Positions 46,768-55,754 are shown, counted from the first letter of the stretch. The stretch is DNA of 64,000 bases from Urmitella timonensis (GCA_900120415.1 FQLW01000005.1:620001-684000); one strand, 5' to 3'. Numbers and translations are program-made. The notes: a model not told the origin generated them from the sequence alone.

Positions 46768-47337
46768 ATGAAATCCTTGGAACTATTGCAGAATCTGCGC
46801 TCGCACTACCAACTGAACCAGGAGATTCCCCTCAGCCACCAGGAACTGCTCGATTTGATTGACGAGGTAACCGCGCAGGTACCGGATGCTTTCAATATGC
46901 AGTCACAGCGTCTAGTGGTAGTTACCGGAGAGAATCAAGACACCCTCTGGAATCGGATTTTCGAGGTTTTTGAAGGAAAAGTTCCGCGGGAAAAGATTGA
47001 TTCTTTCCGGGCTGGTTACGGCACTATTCTCTACTTTTATGACCAGCAAGTCACCGAAGAAATGGCGGGCAAGTTCAGCGCCTATGCCGACAAATTCCCG
47101 CATTGGGCGGCGCAATCTCTGGGAATGCTGCAGTTTTCGCTGTGGGTAGCACTCCGCGAGGCGGGCATTGGTGCTTCCCTGCAACACTACAATCCGGTGA
47201 TTGACCACGAGGTTAAGCAACTGTTTGACCTGCCCGAAACCTGGGTGCTAGATGCGCAAATGCCGTTCGGACTGGCCAGCGACGAACCACAACCTAAGCA
47301 GCTGCAAGACATTCGCCAGCGGGTAATCCAGCGCTAG
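46768..47337 (+). CDS. Nitroreductase-family protein
   Basis: About 189 residues from the ATG at 46768, chosen because GGAAGGA precedes it; an in-frame ATG 15 bases upstream lacks a site. The pattern AFNMQSQRLVVVTGENQDTLW, then AAQSLGMLQFSLWVALREAGIGASLQHYNP, and LDAQMPFGL fits FMN-dependent nitroreductases of the HBN1/YdgI type. It presumably reduces small nitro or quinone compounds. Confidence 0.85.
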   Translation: MKSLELLQNLRSHYQLNQEIPLSHQELLDLIDEVTAQVPDAFNMQSQRLVVVTGENQDTLWNRIFEVFEGKVPREKIDSFRAGYGTILYFYDQQVTEEMAGKFSAYADKFPHWAAQSLGMLQFSLWVALREAGIGASLQHYNPVIDHEVKQLFDLPETWVLDAQMPFGLASDEPQPKQLQDIRQRVIQR

Positions 47338-47351
47338 CTGCCTAAGGGAAC

Positions 47352-47388
47352 GCCGGCAAGGTCAAACTTTGGGATTAGCCTTGCCGGC
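47352..47388 (+). terminator. Hairpin after the nitroreductase gene
   Basis: A 10-bp inverted repeat (GCCGGCAAGG and complement) with a 17-base loop, 15 bases after the stop codon. There is no T run, so termination is plausible but weakly supported. Confidence 0.4.
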
Positions 47389-47481
47389 AGCCTGGCAGCG
47401 TTAATAGTTAACTCCAGTTGGAATCCACCCGACATTTTCAGGTATTAGCCCAAATTTTGCGATGCTGCCAGACCTAACAAC

Positions 47482-48780
47482 CTATATGAGTGCGCCCTGC
47501 TCACTGCTGTTGGTAGGTCTTTCTGATCTCAGCGAAAGAGGCGCTACTACCTCCATAGTTTCCTCTAGGGGGATTTCACCTAAAGCGGCCAGCACGCACC
47601 TGCCTACGTGGTAACCCAAGTTTACCGGCACCGCGTTACCGATCTGCTTATATTGCGCCGCCATGGATCCGCAAAACTCCCAGTCATCGGGGAAGGTTTG
47701 AATCCGGGCATACTCTCGTACCGTGAAAGGACGGGTTTCGCTGGGGTGACAACGTTCGGTCTGTTTTTGCGCCGGGTTACAGGTCAGAGTTAGCGCGGGC
47801 TGATTCCAAGCCATACGCCGCGCCATTCCGGTTTTACCTCCCCCTAGAAAATAAGACTTACCCATATATTCTCGCTGTATCTCGTCAGGAAGGTCTCGCC
47901 AGTTCCCGCCCTCGGGAATCCTTTCCATAACCTTAGCTTTACGTTCGGTGTAGCGCTGACCTGGGGACTGCGGAACATTTTGCAGCGCTTCTTTTAGGGT
48001 GACCACATAATCGTTTTCCTTAGGAAAAATGATTGGTAAATCTAGATCTTTGCGCGTGGCAAATAGAATCAGTCGCTCACGCTTTTGCGGCACATCTAAG
48101 TATTGCGCCCGTAAAACTTGGTAGTTTACCCGGTAGCCAAGTTCATCAAAGGTATTGAGCATGGTGGTGAGGGTATTGCCGTGATCATGTTTTACCAGTC
48201 CCCGCACGTTTTCACCGATGGCAATCGCGGGACGGATCGTTCTGATAGCTCGCGCAAACTCGAAGAATAGGGTACCGCGCGTATCCTCGAATCCCCGACT
48301 TTTTCCCGCATAGGAAAACGCTTGACATGGGAAACCGGCTTGGATAACTTGGGCGTCCAGCTTTGAAAAATCTACCTCATGCACGTCATCGGGGCAGATG
48401 TTCCAGTCAAAACCGTGCGCCTGACTGTTTTTACATAAAGTCGCTACCGCACTGCGATCAAACTCGTTGAGAAATACATGCGGGATTCCAGCATTATGGA
48501 AACCGAGAGCAGTACCGCCGCCTCCGGCAAATAAATCCACGCAGGTAGCCCGAGGATAGGTTTTCTCTGAACGCAGCACCGTAAACGGTTTTTCTTCCCC
48601 GGTTCCCGAGAGTTTACGTTGCAGCCTTTCGATTTCAGCCACATTAAATAGGCGGTTCCCCCGTCCATCACGACTCGACTTAATCAACCCCTGTTTAGCC
48701 CACCGGCGGATGGTATCCACCGACACTTTTAGTTCCCCGGCAGCCACCCCTATTTGAACTAGCTTATTTTCCACCAGCAC
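47482..48780 (-). CDS. DNA cytosine-5 methyltransferase with N-terminal HTH domain
   Basis: 432 residues. Residues 1-55 form a MerR/excisionase-type helix-turn-helix (IGVAAGELKVSVDTIRRWAKQGLI). The rest is a C5 methyltransferase: motif I DLFAGGGGTALGFH, motif IV AGFPCQAFSYAGKSRGF with the catalytic Cys, motif VI GENVRGL, motif VIII YLDVPQKRERLILFA and motif X GNAVPVNLGYHV. Together with the adjacent endonuclease gene it makes a type II restriction-modification pair. The HTH could let the enzyme regulate its own operon. Confidence 0.9.
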   Translation of the reverse strand: MLVENKLVQIGVAAGELKVSVDTIRRWAKQGLIKSSRDGRGNRLFNVAEIERLQRKLSGTGEEKPFTVLRSEKTYPRATCVDLFAGGGGTALGFHNAGIPHVFLNEFDRSAVATLCKNSQAHGFDWNICPDDVHEVDFSKLDAQVIQAGFPCQAFSYAGKSRGFEDTRGTLFFEFARAIRTIRPAIAIGENVRGLVKHDHGNTLTTMLNTFDELGYRVNYQVLRAQYLDVPQKRERLILFATRKDLDLPIIFPKENDYVVTLKEALQNVPQSPGQRYTERKAKVMERIPEGGNWRDLPDEIQREYMGKSYFLGGGKTGMARRMAWNQPALTLTCNPAQKQTERCHPSETRPFTVREYARIQTFPDDWEFCGSMAAQYKQIGNAVPVNLGYHVGRCVLAALGEIPLEETMEVVAPLSLRSERPTNSSEQGALI

Positions 48781-48836
48781 CCCTTTACCTAGTACCCTTG
48801 CCTAGGTAAAGGTTACTATAAGAAAGTTTCTTTCGG

Positions 48837-49655
48837 CTAGATTGGCAGGCTAGTAGTGAACAAATCTTCCATTTCTTTTTCGTCTAGTTTTATGCCTTGA
48901 CCAGTAATATCGGAAAAAATTCGGGGTAATGCCATATAAATTTCATGCAATGCAGTGGGACGGCCGAACACTAAGGAATAGGCAGTTACCCCGTCGCATA
49001 CCCGAACTATTGATTTTTCCGAGCGTCCCGACACTTTCCAGGGACGATCATATTGCTCGGGAGTTTTTGGCACGATTTGGAACAGATAGGCGATAGCATC
49101 ACCTGCACGAGCTAAAGAATCTAGGTTGTCCCAGATATTCTTTTCATCAGACGCCTTGATCGTGTTAAATCGATTTTTTACTTCCGCAAACAGCGGTTTC
49201 TCATGTAGAGGATGCAAAAATCCTGGTTTTGTTCTTAAATCGATGGAACCACCTGAGGCGCCAGTTTCCGTCCAGTCCTCGGCCAGTCCCAGCACCCGCT
49301 GATGCCAATACCCCACGTTATCGGATAAGGTCTTGTTCAAAGAGCGTTCTTTTTCAAACAGGCGAGCTTGAGATACCGCCTCCCCAGCAAGAACCGCTTG
49401 TGCCACCAGAGTAAAGGGATCAGGAGGGAGAGGCTTGCGTTTTACCGGGGAAAACACTTTGGAAAAAGACAGCTTGGTAACCTCATATAACGCGTCTTCA
49501 TCAATCCAATCTAAACCGTACGAATGTTTCATAGCCAAACAAAGCCTCTCAAAAATACGATTTCCGCCACTGCAAAAACCAGTTTGTCCTACGCGTATGC
49601 TACCAAGTTTTCCCTCCCTCGATACCTCAACGAAACTTTCGATTAAAAAATACAC
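48837..49655 (-). CDS. Eco47II-like type II restriction endonuclease
   Basis: 272 residues. The segment PLFAEVKNRFNTIKASDEKN (E-VK type nuclease strand) and the following VRVCDGVTAYSLVFG and ALHEIYMALP match the Eco47II/Sau96I family, whose members cut GGNCC. That recognition site is inferred, not read. The GTG start lacks a strong ribosome-binding site and the real start may be internal. The methyltransferase gene follows after 56 bases on the same strand. Confidence 0.75.
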   Translation of the reverse strand: MYFLIESFVEVSREGKLGSIRVGQTGFCSGGNRIFERLCLAMKHSYGLDWIDEDALYEVTKLSFSKVFSPVKRKPLPPDPFTLVAQAVLAGEAVSQARLFEKERSLNKTLSDNVGYWHQRVLGLAEDWTETGASGGSIDLRTKPGFLHPLHEKPLFAEVKNRFNTIKASDEKNIWDNLDSLARAGDAIAYLFQIVPKTPEQYDRPWKVSGRSEKSIVRVCDGVTAYSLVFGRPTALHEIYMALPRIFSDITGQGIKLDEKEMEDLFTTSLPI

Positions 49656-49681
49656 CGTACAGCCACGAGCTAAATTCTGAG

Positions 49682-50041
49682 ATCTTCAATCCCGAGTACT
49701 GGCTAGTTGATTACTCCCTTATAGGGCTAAAGCTGGCTGCGCTATTTGCCTGCCGCCTCTATCGCGCCAGCCGGAAAGTATGGATAGCGGGACTCCTAAT
49801 TGGATTCCTATATTTCCTGGTGATGTCGTTAGAGCTCACCGCCTTGACCATGGCAGATACCGAGCCGGTAGCACTTACCGAACAGACCAGTATTGTGATG
49901 ATGCCACTCGCAACTGCCACTTTGGCGAGGGTATCGGCAGAAATGACCCGACTTCTATCAGCATTAAACCCAGCGGTAGCGGCGGCGCAGGATCATTGCT
50001 CCGCCCAGCGATACCCCCAGGGCGCAAATCCCCAGAAGTGA
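49682..50041 (+). pseudogene. Possible membrane-protein gene fragment (no start codon)
   Basis: A frame with coding-like codon use reads FNPEYWLVDYSLIG, LAALFACRLYRAS and VWIAGLLIGFLYFLVM, giving one or two membrane segments. No ATG, GTG or TTG precedes it in frame; the first is a GTG at 49820 in the middle of a helix. The last 26 codons are antisense to the surface-protein gene. It looks like a 5'-truncated remnant displaced by insertion of neighbouring genes; an unannotated short gene remains possible. Confidence 0.4.
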
Positions 50042-52459
50042 TGCAGCCCCGCTGCCGGTGTGAACTATTTCTTCCGGTATCGGTGGGGTTGTAGGAGGTG
50101 TCGCCGGCGGAGTTACCGGAGGGGTTGTAGGAGGCGTAGGCGGTGGGGTGGGTGGAATAAAGGTGTTGGTGAAGAACACCAGGTTAACCCCATCGTTCTG
50201 CTCGGCTTGGGCGACTTGGCTGACTTTAAATTTACCCGTAAGTTCTGCCGGTAAAGTCTCGGTCACCTTATAGGTGAGCGCCACTCGCTCTTCCGGTTTC
50301 TTCTCCACATCTGCGGGCGTATATTTTGGTAACTTCTCGAGGGCGAATTGGAAGTCTTTACCCTTGCCCTGCTGGAAACTGCCGGATTTCAAATATTTTC
50401 GCACCGGTTCGGTCGCTATTTTGTTTTTTCCTTGCCAGGTTTCCACTGCGAAGTTATCGATATAATCGCGCATATCGATATCTTTAAGCAGGTCATCCCC
50501 ACCCTCCCAGTGTTTCTTAACTAGCAAATCCAGGTAAGGAATAATCTCGGTTTCTGAATCGGGAATCCGGTTATAAATCGGCTGTTCCCCCAGTTTCTTC
50601 AGTTTTACTTGAAACTTAATCGAAAGGTTTCGCTCCGCAGGGATCTTAATCGCCTTCAGAAAGTCGAACTCTGCTACCTGGGTTTTAACGTTATCTAGCA
50701 GCCTAATCTCCCGAGTGTCCGGGTCATAGCTTGCTGTAAAGTCGGGAGCTGCTTCCTCGCCCTCCATGACTTTTAGAGAACCCGGAACCAGTTCCAGGCG
50801 TTCATCGAGCTTATCTACTACTGTGACTGTGTTTTTAAAGCCCATGTCTACATACTTGCCATACTTAACCACCAGGCGGTGATCTCCCGGAATCTTCGCG
50901 TTAATCTGGTAGTCGATTAAGTCTCCCCTGCTGGCGTAGGCTTTTTTCGCGTCCTCCCCAATCGGGTATTTCGCCTGGTCGATAACCTTATCAAAAACCG
51001 GTTTCTTCGGTACCAGCAGTAGCAGCGGGGTCTTGTAACCAATATATGCGCGCGAGCTCGCGTTATCCTTAAATCGCTCATCGGTAGCGCCATAGGGATT
51101 AGCCCACACTTCTTCATGATTGCTGTTCGACTGGAGCATCCTCATAGTGAGCCGCCCATTTTCTGCCAGGCGAACTCGGTACTGTAAGGACAGGTCGTAG
51201 TCATTTTTGAACGCTGGCGAGGCGTCTTCAATCCGCACCGTATATTCCCCCGGGGTTACTGCCTTAAACAGGCTTGCCGGATAACCGAGGGCGGCTGTAG
51301 AGGCGGTAGACTTGGTGACCAGCTTCCCGTCCTGGCCATAGAGCCCCAAAGTAAAACCTGGTTTCGCATAGGCAGTTGCAAAAGAATCATACTTGACGCT
51401 TTCAATATTAGAAGCCAGGATATAGACCTGTTTTCCGAGGATAACCGTCAAGGTATTAGTCGCCGGATCGAATTGTTGCTCCGCGATTCCGTAATACATG
51501 TAGGATTTCGGCAGACTGGGCAAAGAAAGTTTCGCGCCCTCGGGCACCCCAGCGGCTTGAATGTCGAAAGAATAATCTCCGCTGGCAGTAGGCAGAGAAA
51601 GCTGTTTTTCTGCCTGAGGATCCGGCTTACCCCCGATATTAAACTTCCAGGTGTCATTCTCCCCCAGCACCTCCAAAGGGCGCTTGATAGTCACGTGATA
51701 GGTCTGATTAACCAGCTTTACTTGCTTTAAAAGCAGCTCAAAACCACCATCTTTGGCCAGCACCTTATTCACGGCGTAAACCGATTTTTGCCCGTCGTTA
51801 TTCATGGTGACGGTTGGCAATTCTGCTTGTGCTGCCGGAACCAGAGAGCTCGGGGCAAACTTGCCGCTATCATCGTAAGCAGCCGCTTTTAGGAAACCGT
51901 GACCGGAAGAATCCTTAGTGACAGTCACCTTCTCAATTTCTTTGCTAACCGGGTTGTATAGCGGGAGTTCAAAGGATTCAGCAGTACCATGAAGGGGCTT
52001 CTCGGCTTCATCGACCATAGTAATGTCGTAGCGCGCCGAGATTTTTTCTTTAAAAGTCATCCGCATTTCGGGGGTTCCATCAGAGCCCGCCGCAACCTTT
52101 ACTTTTACCGACTCCCCTACCTGCGAAAAACCTTTCTTCACCGAAAAAGTGATTTCCTTACCGATGGGGTATTCTGCGGCCTCGAGGGCGAACTCAATCT
52201 CGCATTTTCGCAACCCATTTTCTAGGGTTTTGTCCGAGGTAACGTCTGCGGCCTCGATCTCGTAGGAGTCAGCAAACCAGCCGGTACCTTCTTGGATCTC
52301 TAAATCGGTGCACTTAGCCCGGGTATAGATAGTTGCATAGAGGGCGGCGGTATTTTCGTCCTCCCCGGCAGCTTGAGCCAGGGGCGATAAAAGCACCATC
52401 CCCAGGATCAAGGCGACAATAACGCTGATCAGAGACAGATTCGCAGCTTTTCTATTCAT
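49964..52459 (-). CDS. Sortase-anchored surface protein with isopeptide-type domain
   Basis: 831 residues from the ATG at 52459, where a typical signal peptide begins (NLSLISVIVALILGMVLL, cleavage after AQA). The ORF opens further upstream, but that part has no export signal. Around residues 500-640 the pattern DLIDYQINAKIPGD, VVDKLDERLELVPGSLKV matches fimbrial isopeptide D2-type domains. A Pro/Thr-rich spacer leads to a C-terminal sorting signal: EEIVHTGSG, hydrophobic helix, RRRYRWV. VHTGS is an unusual variant of LPxTG. Probably cell-wall linked adhesin or pilus-type protein. Confidence 0.8.
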   Translation of the reverse strand: MNRKAANLSLISVIVALILGMVLLSPLAQAAGEDENTAALYATIYTRAKCTDLEIQEGTGWFADSYEIEAADVTSDKTLENGLRKCEIEFALEAAEYPIGKEITFSVKKGFSQVGESVKVKVAAGSDGTPEMRMTFKEKISARYDITMVDEAEKPLHGTAESFELPLYNPVSKEIEKVTVTKDSSGHGFLKAAAYDDSGKFAPSSLVPAAQAELPTVTMNNDGQKSVYAVNKVLAKDGGFELLLKQVKLVNQTYHVTIKRPLEVLGENDTWKFNIGGKPDPQAEKQLSLPTASGDYSFDIQAAGVPEGAKLSLPSLPKSYMYYGIAEQQFDPATNTLTVILGKQVYILASNIESVKYDSFATAYAKPGFTLGLYGQDGKLVTKSTASTAALGYPASLFKAVTPGEYTVRIEDASPAFKNDYDLSLQYRVRLAENGRLTMRMLQSNSNHEEVWANPYGATDERFKDNASSRAYIGYKTPLLLLVPKKPVFDKVIDQAKYPIGEDAKKAYASRGDLIDYQINAKIPGDHRLVVKYGKYVDMGFKNTVTVVDKLDERLELVPGSLKVMEGEEAAPDFTASYDPDTREIRLLDNVKTQVAEFDFLKAIKIPAERNLSIKFQVKLKKLGEQPIYNRIPDSETEIIPYLDLLVKKHWEGGDDLLKDIDMRDYIDNFAVETWQGKNKIATEPVRKYLKSGSFQQGKGKDFQFALEKLPKYTPADVEKKPEERVALTYKVTETLPAELTGKFKVSQVAQAEQNDGVNLVFFTNTFIPPTPPPTPPTTPPVTPPATPPTTPPIPEEIVHTGSGAASLLGICALGVSLGGAMILRRRYRWV

Positions 52460-52689
52460 ATTCCCCACTTGCGGTAGCAGTATTTGAACCTGGTGCCAGA
52501 ATATATCGCTGGAGATAGCAAAAATAATGCGGCGTAAAAAATCACAACTATGTTTACTTAGAAGGCAAGAACCAACCCCAGAAAAATACTGCAATATCAA
52601 TAGTTGCTATTACTCCTTGTAACCTGGAAAACAGCTAACTCTTTTTGCTAAGAACCGCGCACTTGCCGGAGGGAGCAATACTGCGTAGT

Positions 52690-54033
52690 ATGCAGTTCGT
52701 GTCCAAAACACAGCGGCATTATTTCAACTATGCGGCAGTGATATTATCCGGGTTCCTCATCGCCCTGCTGATAGGAACCTGCCTACTAATGCTGCCGTTA
52801 TCAACGGTGCATGTCGGAGGGCTACCGCTACTTCCGGCCTTATTTACCGCCACCTCTGCCCTCTGCGTTACCGGCTTAACAATTGTTGACACCGCCACCT
52901 ACTGGACGGATTTCGGCAAGGTCGTGATTTTACTATTAATACAGGTAGGCGGCTTCGGGGTGATGAGTTTTGCGGCCGTGCTCGCCCAAGCAGTAATCCG
53001 CCGAGAAAGCCATAGCGCCAAGCTGGCTTCAGCGGCAGAACGGCGCAGCGTCACCGGCAGGTTGGGCGTACTGTTGCGCCGGGTACTGGGAACTTCCCTC
53101 TTGATTGAGCTACTCACCGCCATTCCCCTGACGATTCGTTTCCTGTCACTAGGGTATTCGCTGCCGCGCGCCCTCTGGCATGGGGTTTTTCATGCAGTTT
53201 CGGCCTTTAATAATGCTGGCTTCGCCCTCTATTCCGACAATATGTCTTCCTTCGTGGGCGATTGGGGGGTGTGTCTGCCCCTGATTATTGCGATCATTAT
53301 CGGAGGTTTGGGATTCCCCGTTCTCTTCCAACTTCGCACCAGCCTATTCAAGCCTTATCGCTGGTCGCTGCACACTCGGATGATGATAGCTGGCACCGGT
53401 GGTCTGCTGCTATTTTCTTCCCTACTGGTTACGGCTTTCGAGTGGCATAACCCGAAAACTTTAGGCAAACTCCCTACCTCTGATGCGATTCTGGCCGGAA
53501 TATTTCAAGCAGTCCAAACCCGCACCACCGGTTTTAACTCCATAGATATTGGACAAATGCATGAACCCACCTTGTTTGCGATGGATACTTTTATGTTTAT
53601 CGGGGCTGGACCGGCCGGAACTGCCGGGGGTATCAAAATCACCACCATGTTTGCCCTCCTGGCGATTGTCGCTGCCGTTATTCGCGGCCGCAACCAAGCC
53701 GTGGTGTTTGGAAAAAGCATTTCTTCTGAGGTCGTCCATCAAGCAGTCGCGGTGGTGGTGTTGGGATTTATCTTGGTGGTTACTTCCACCATTTCAATCA
53801 TGTTCTTAACCCACTTCACCTTGTCGCAAACCCTATTTGAAGTGTTCTCCGCTTTTGGTACCGTAGGGCTATCTACCGGAATAACACCGCTACTTAACGA
53901 TCCTTCGCAGTTAATACTTATAGCTTTAATGATTATTGGGCGATTAGGTCCGATTACGGTTGCTACCGCACTCGCTTTCGCACCTAGTGCCTCTAAGATT
54001 TCCTTCCCCGCAGAAAGGCCGATCATTGGTTAA
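52690..54033 (+). CDS. Potassium uptake channel subunit TrkH/KtrB
   Basis: About 447 residues with ten membrane segments and four pore-loop repeats, each holding the selectivity glycine: TSALCVTGLT, AFNNAGFALY, RTTGFNSIDI and FGTVGLSTGI. This is the KtrB/TrkH architecture. The start is uncertain: the ATG at 52690 has GGAGGG 15 bases upstream, and a TTG at 52645 is an alternative. The partner TrkA/KtrA overlaps its end. Confidence 0.92.
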   Translation: MQFVSKTQRHYFNYAAVILSGFLIALLIGTCLLMLPLSTVHVGGLPLLPALFTATSALCVTGLTIVDTATYWTDFGKVVILLLIQVGGFGVMSFAAVLAQAVIRRESHSAKLASAAERRSVTGRLGVLLRRVLGTSLLIELLTAIPLTIRFLSLGYSLPRALWHGVFHAVSAFNNAGFALYSDNMSSFVGDWGVCLPLIIAIIIGGLGFPVLFQLRTSLFKPYRWSLHTRMMIAGTGGLLLFSSLLVTAFEWHNPKTLGKLPTSDAILAGIFQAVQTRTTGFNSIDIGQMHEPTLFAMDTFMFIGAGPAGTAGGIKITTMFALLAIVAAVIRGRNQAVVFGKSISSEVVHQAVAVVVLGFILVVTSTISIMFLTHFTLSQTLFEVFSAFGTVGLSTGITPLLNDPSQLILIALMIIGRLGPITVATALAFAPSASKISFPAERPIIG

Positions 54034-54694
54034 TTTCTCGAAACCTACTTATGCGGTTCTAGGTTTAGGACGCTTTGGTAGCGCCGTCGCCCGCGAGCTG
54101 ATGTCAGACTATGCCGTGGTTGTCGGTATCGATTTAAACGAAACGGTAGTAAACCGTAATAACGGCATCTTGAGCCAGGTGGCACAAACCGATGCCACCG
54201 ATATTGCTTCCATTACTGAGCTCGGCGTCGCTGATTGCGATGGCGTAGTAGTCGGGATTGGCGGCCCCCATGTGGAGGCCTCTATCCTCACCTGCTCGCT
54301 GCTCACCGATATGGGGGTTAAGAACCTGTGGGCAAAGTCCTCTGGAACCGCCCACGGACGTATCTTGGAACAAATTGGGGTGCCTCATATTGTTCATCCC
54401 GAGGTAGCGATGGGGCGCAGGGTTGCCCACTTGGTACGCGGGGTAAACCTGGACTACGTAGAACTGTCTTCCGGCACCGCGATGGTTAGAACTATTCTTC
54501 CCAAGTCGGCGGTCGGCTCTCTCGATGAGGTCGATCTTTGGAACCGGCACGGGGTAAAGATCGTGGCGGTGCTGCGGGAAAACCAATGGCAACCGGTGCT
54601 GGGGGCAGTAGAACTTTCCGAGGGCGACCAAGTCCAGATTTACGGCAGCGCGAAGCAGGTAGAAAAGTTCGCCCGCCTCGCCCCCCGGCTCTAG
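54026..54694 (+). CDS. Potassium uptake regulatory subunit TrkA/KtrA
   Basis: 222 residues from a TTG at 54026 with AGAAAGG upstream; it overlaps the TrkH stop by eight bases. The RCK/Rossmann motif GLGRFGSAVARELM, DATDIASITELGVADCDGVVVGIG and a C-terminal TrkA_C domain (EVDLWNRHGVKIVAVLREN, GDQVQIYGSAKQVEKF) are visible. It gates the TrkH channel in response to nucleotides. Confidence 0.93.
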   Translation: MVNFSKPTYAVLGLGRFGSAVARELMSDYAVVVGIDLNETVVNRNNGILSQVAQTDATDIASITELGVADCDGVVVGIGGPHVEASILTCSLLTDMGVKNLWAKSSGTAHGRILEQIGVPHIVHPEVAMGRRVAHLVRGVNLDYVELSSGTAMVRTILPKSAVGSLDEVDLWNRHGVKIVAVLRENQWQPVLGAVELSEGDQVQIYGSAKQVEKFARLAPRL

Positions 54695-54874
54695 CTGCCC
54701 TACCCCACCGCGGCCACTAACAAAAACCGGACTACCTACCTCCGCAGCCCCTACTGCAGTGGCGATAACCCAAGTAGTGGTGCGGGGACAATTCAACCTC
54801 GGCGGGTTCGGTCTACGACGAGCGGGGACTATTGATGTTCTAGTAATCCCAATAGCTATAGCACAATTCTCCTG

Positions 54875-54922
54875 TACCGACATACCGACGAATGTCGGTA
54901 TTGAATACCGACAAATGTCAAT
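54875..54922. promoter_or_regulatory. Palindromic operator-like sites before the bacteriocin-like gene
   Basis: A perfect 20-bp palindrome ATACCGACGAATGTCGGTAT at 54882-54901 is followed after three bases by an imperfect copy, ATACCGACAAATGTCAAT (54905-54922). An extra TACCGACAT half-site lies at 54875. Dyad size and spacing suggest a TetR- or similar dimeric regulator. The possible -35/-10 pair (TTGAAT, 17 bases, TTGTAG) overlaps the second site. The rest of the 54695-55041 gap shows no clear gene. Confidence 0.7.
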
Positions 54923-55041
54923 GTTGTAGCGCTAGCAAAAAATGGTTACCTGGCAATGTCCCTACGAGGAGACCACAGCTCATATTCCCACGCTGTGTAA
55001 CACACCATCTGTAACGATGGCATGATGAAAGGAATACAAAG

Positions 55042-55578
55042 ATGAAACTAGGTAAAGTTACTCAGTTTGCTACAGCAAGTGTATGCACCCTCGCTTTATC
55101 GTTTACAGCAGTCGGAGTAGCGAACGCCGCTCCTGCAACAGAAGCCGAAACTATTTCCATTACAACAAATAACAATTATAATGTTTTAGCATCTGACGAC
55201 TTCAGTGAAGATGAAAATACACAAGCAATGTACCAGCTCCTTAACTACTACGCTAATATTCCAGATGCCGTCTTAGAAAACGGAGATGCCGCATTACAAG
55301 ATTGGCAGAAGCAAAACCCAATCACTACAACCCGTGCTTCTGTTCTTGGCTGTATAGGTGCAGTAGCTTGGCTGATAGGAAATAATGTAGTTGGAGTAGC
55401 AAAAATAGTTAAAATTAAACGGCTAATTAAAGCTCTTGGAGGGGTTAAAAACGCTGTGAAATTAATGTGGAAAGCTAGCTTTAAAATAGAAAAAATGAAA
55501 GCTGCCGGTGGCGCATTAACAGAATTAGGCGCTGAATTACTTGGAGTGTCTGGGGTGAAAAAGCAATGCTTCAGTTAG
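55042..55578 (+). CDS. Secreted bacteriocin-like peptide precursor
   Basis: 178 residues with a clear Sec signal peptide (TLALSFTAVGVANA, cleavage after ANAA). A 65-residue acidic propiece follows, ending near QKQNPITTTRA. The C-terminal part is hydrophobic and basic, glycine- and alanine-rich (CIGAVAWLIGNNVVGVAKIV, KIKRLIKALGGVKNAVKLMW, GGALTELGAELLGVSGVKKQC). It has two cysteines (one in VLGCIG, one in KKQCFS) that could form a disulfide. This layout recalls actinobacterial and Firmicute class II-like bacteriocin precursors, but I cannot name a characterised member. AAAGGAA site and ATG. Composition is AT-rich. Confidence 0.7.
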   Translation: MKLGKVTQFATASVCTLALSFTAVGVANAAPATEAETISITTNNNYNVLASDDFSEDENTQAMYQLLNYYANIPDAVLENGDAALQDWQKQNPITTTRASVLGCIGAVAWLIGNNVVGVAKIVKIKRLIKALGGVKNAVKLMWKASFKIEKMKAAGGALTELGAELLGVSGVKKQCFS

Positions 55579-55754
55579 CGAGAAATGCGTTAGTTCTGTT
55601 GGGATTAATCGCAGCTTTACTAAGCGTTATCTTTGGGGTTATGACTCTAATGGGTCGCCCTAGCTTTATCTACTTAAATATGCTGTGCCTGGCTGTATGG
55701 GCACTAACATTCGTCAGTGTTAAGTTAATCGAAAACATTATTAATCACAGGTGA
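55566..55754 (+). CDS. Small membrane protein, candidate immunity partner
   Basis: 62 residues with two hydrophobic helices (about 7-28 and 35-53) and a short basic C-terminus. The ATG overlaps the end of the upstream precursor gene by 13 bases and follows GGGGTG, so the two are co-translated. Size and context resemble bacteriocin immunity proteins; no sequence family is recognised, so the role is inferred from context. Confidence 0.6.
   Translation: MLQLARNALVLLGLIAALLSVIFGVMTLMGRPSFIYLNMLCLAVWALTFVSVKLIENIINHR

Noticed and set aside
54134-54883. Long minus-strand reading frame of 249 codons opposite trkA
   Set aside because: It is antisense to a confident TrkA gene, its protein is Pro/Arg/Gly-rich without domains, and it has no operon context.
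54718-54925. Coding-like plus-strand frame after trkA (AITQVVVRGQFNLGG)
   Set aside because: No start codon, continuous with an alternative frame of trkA, and ends within the palindromic sites; treated as chance.
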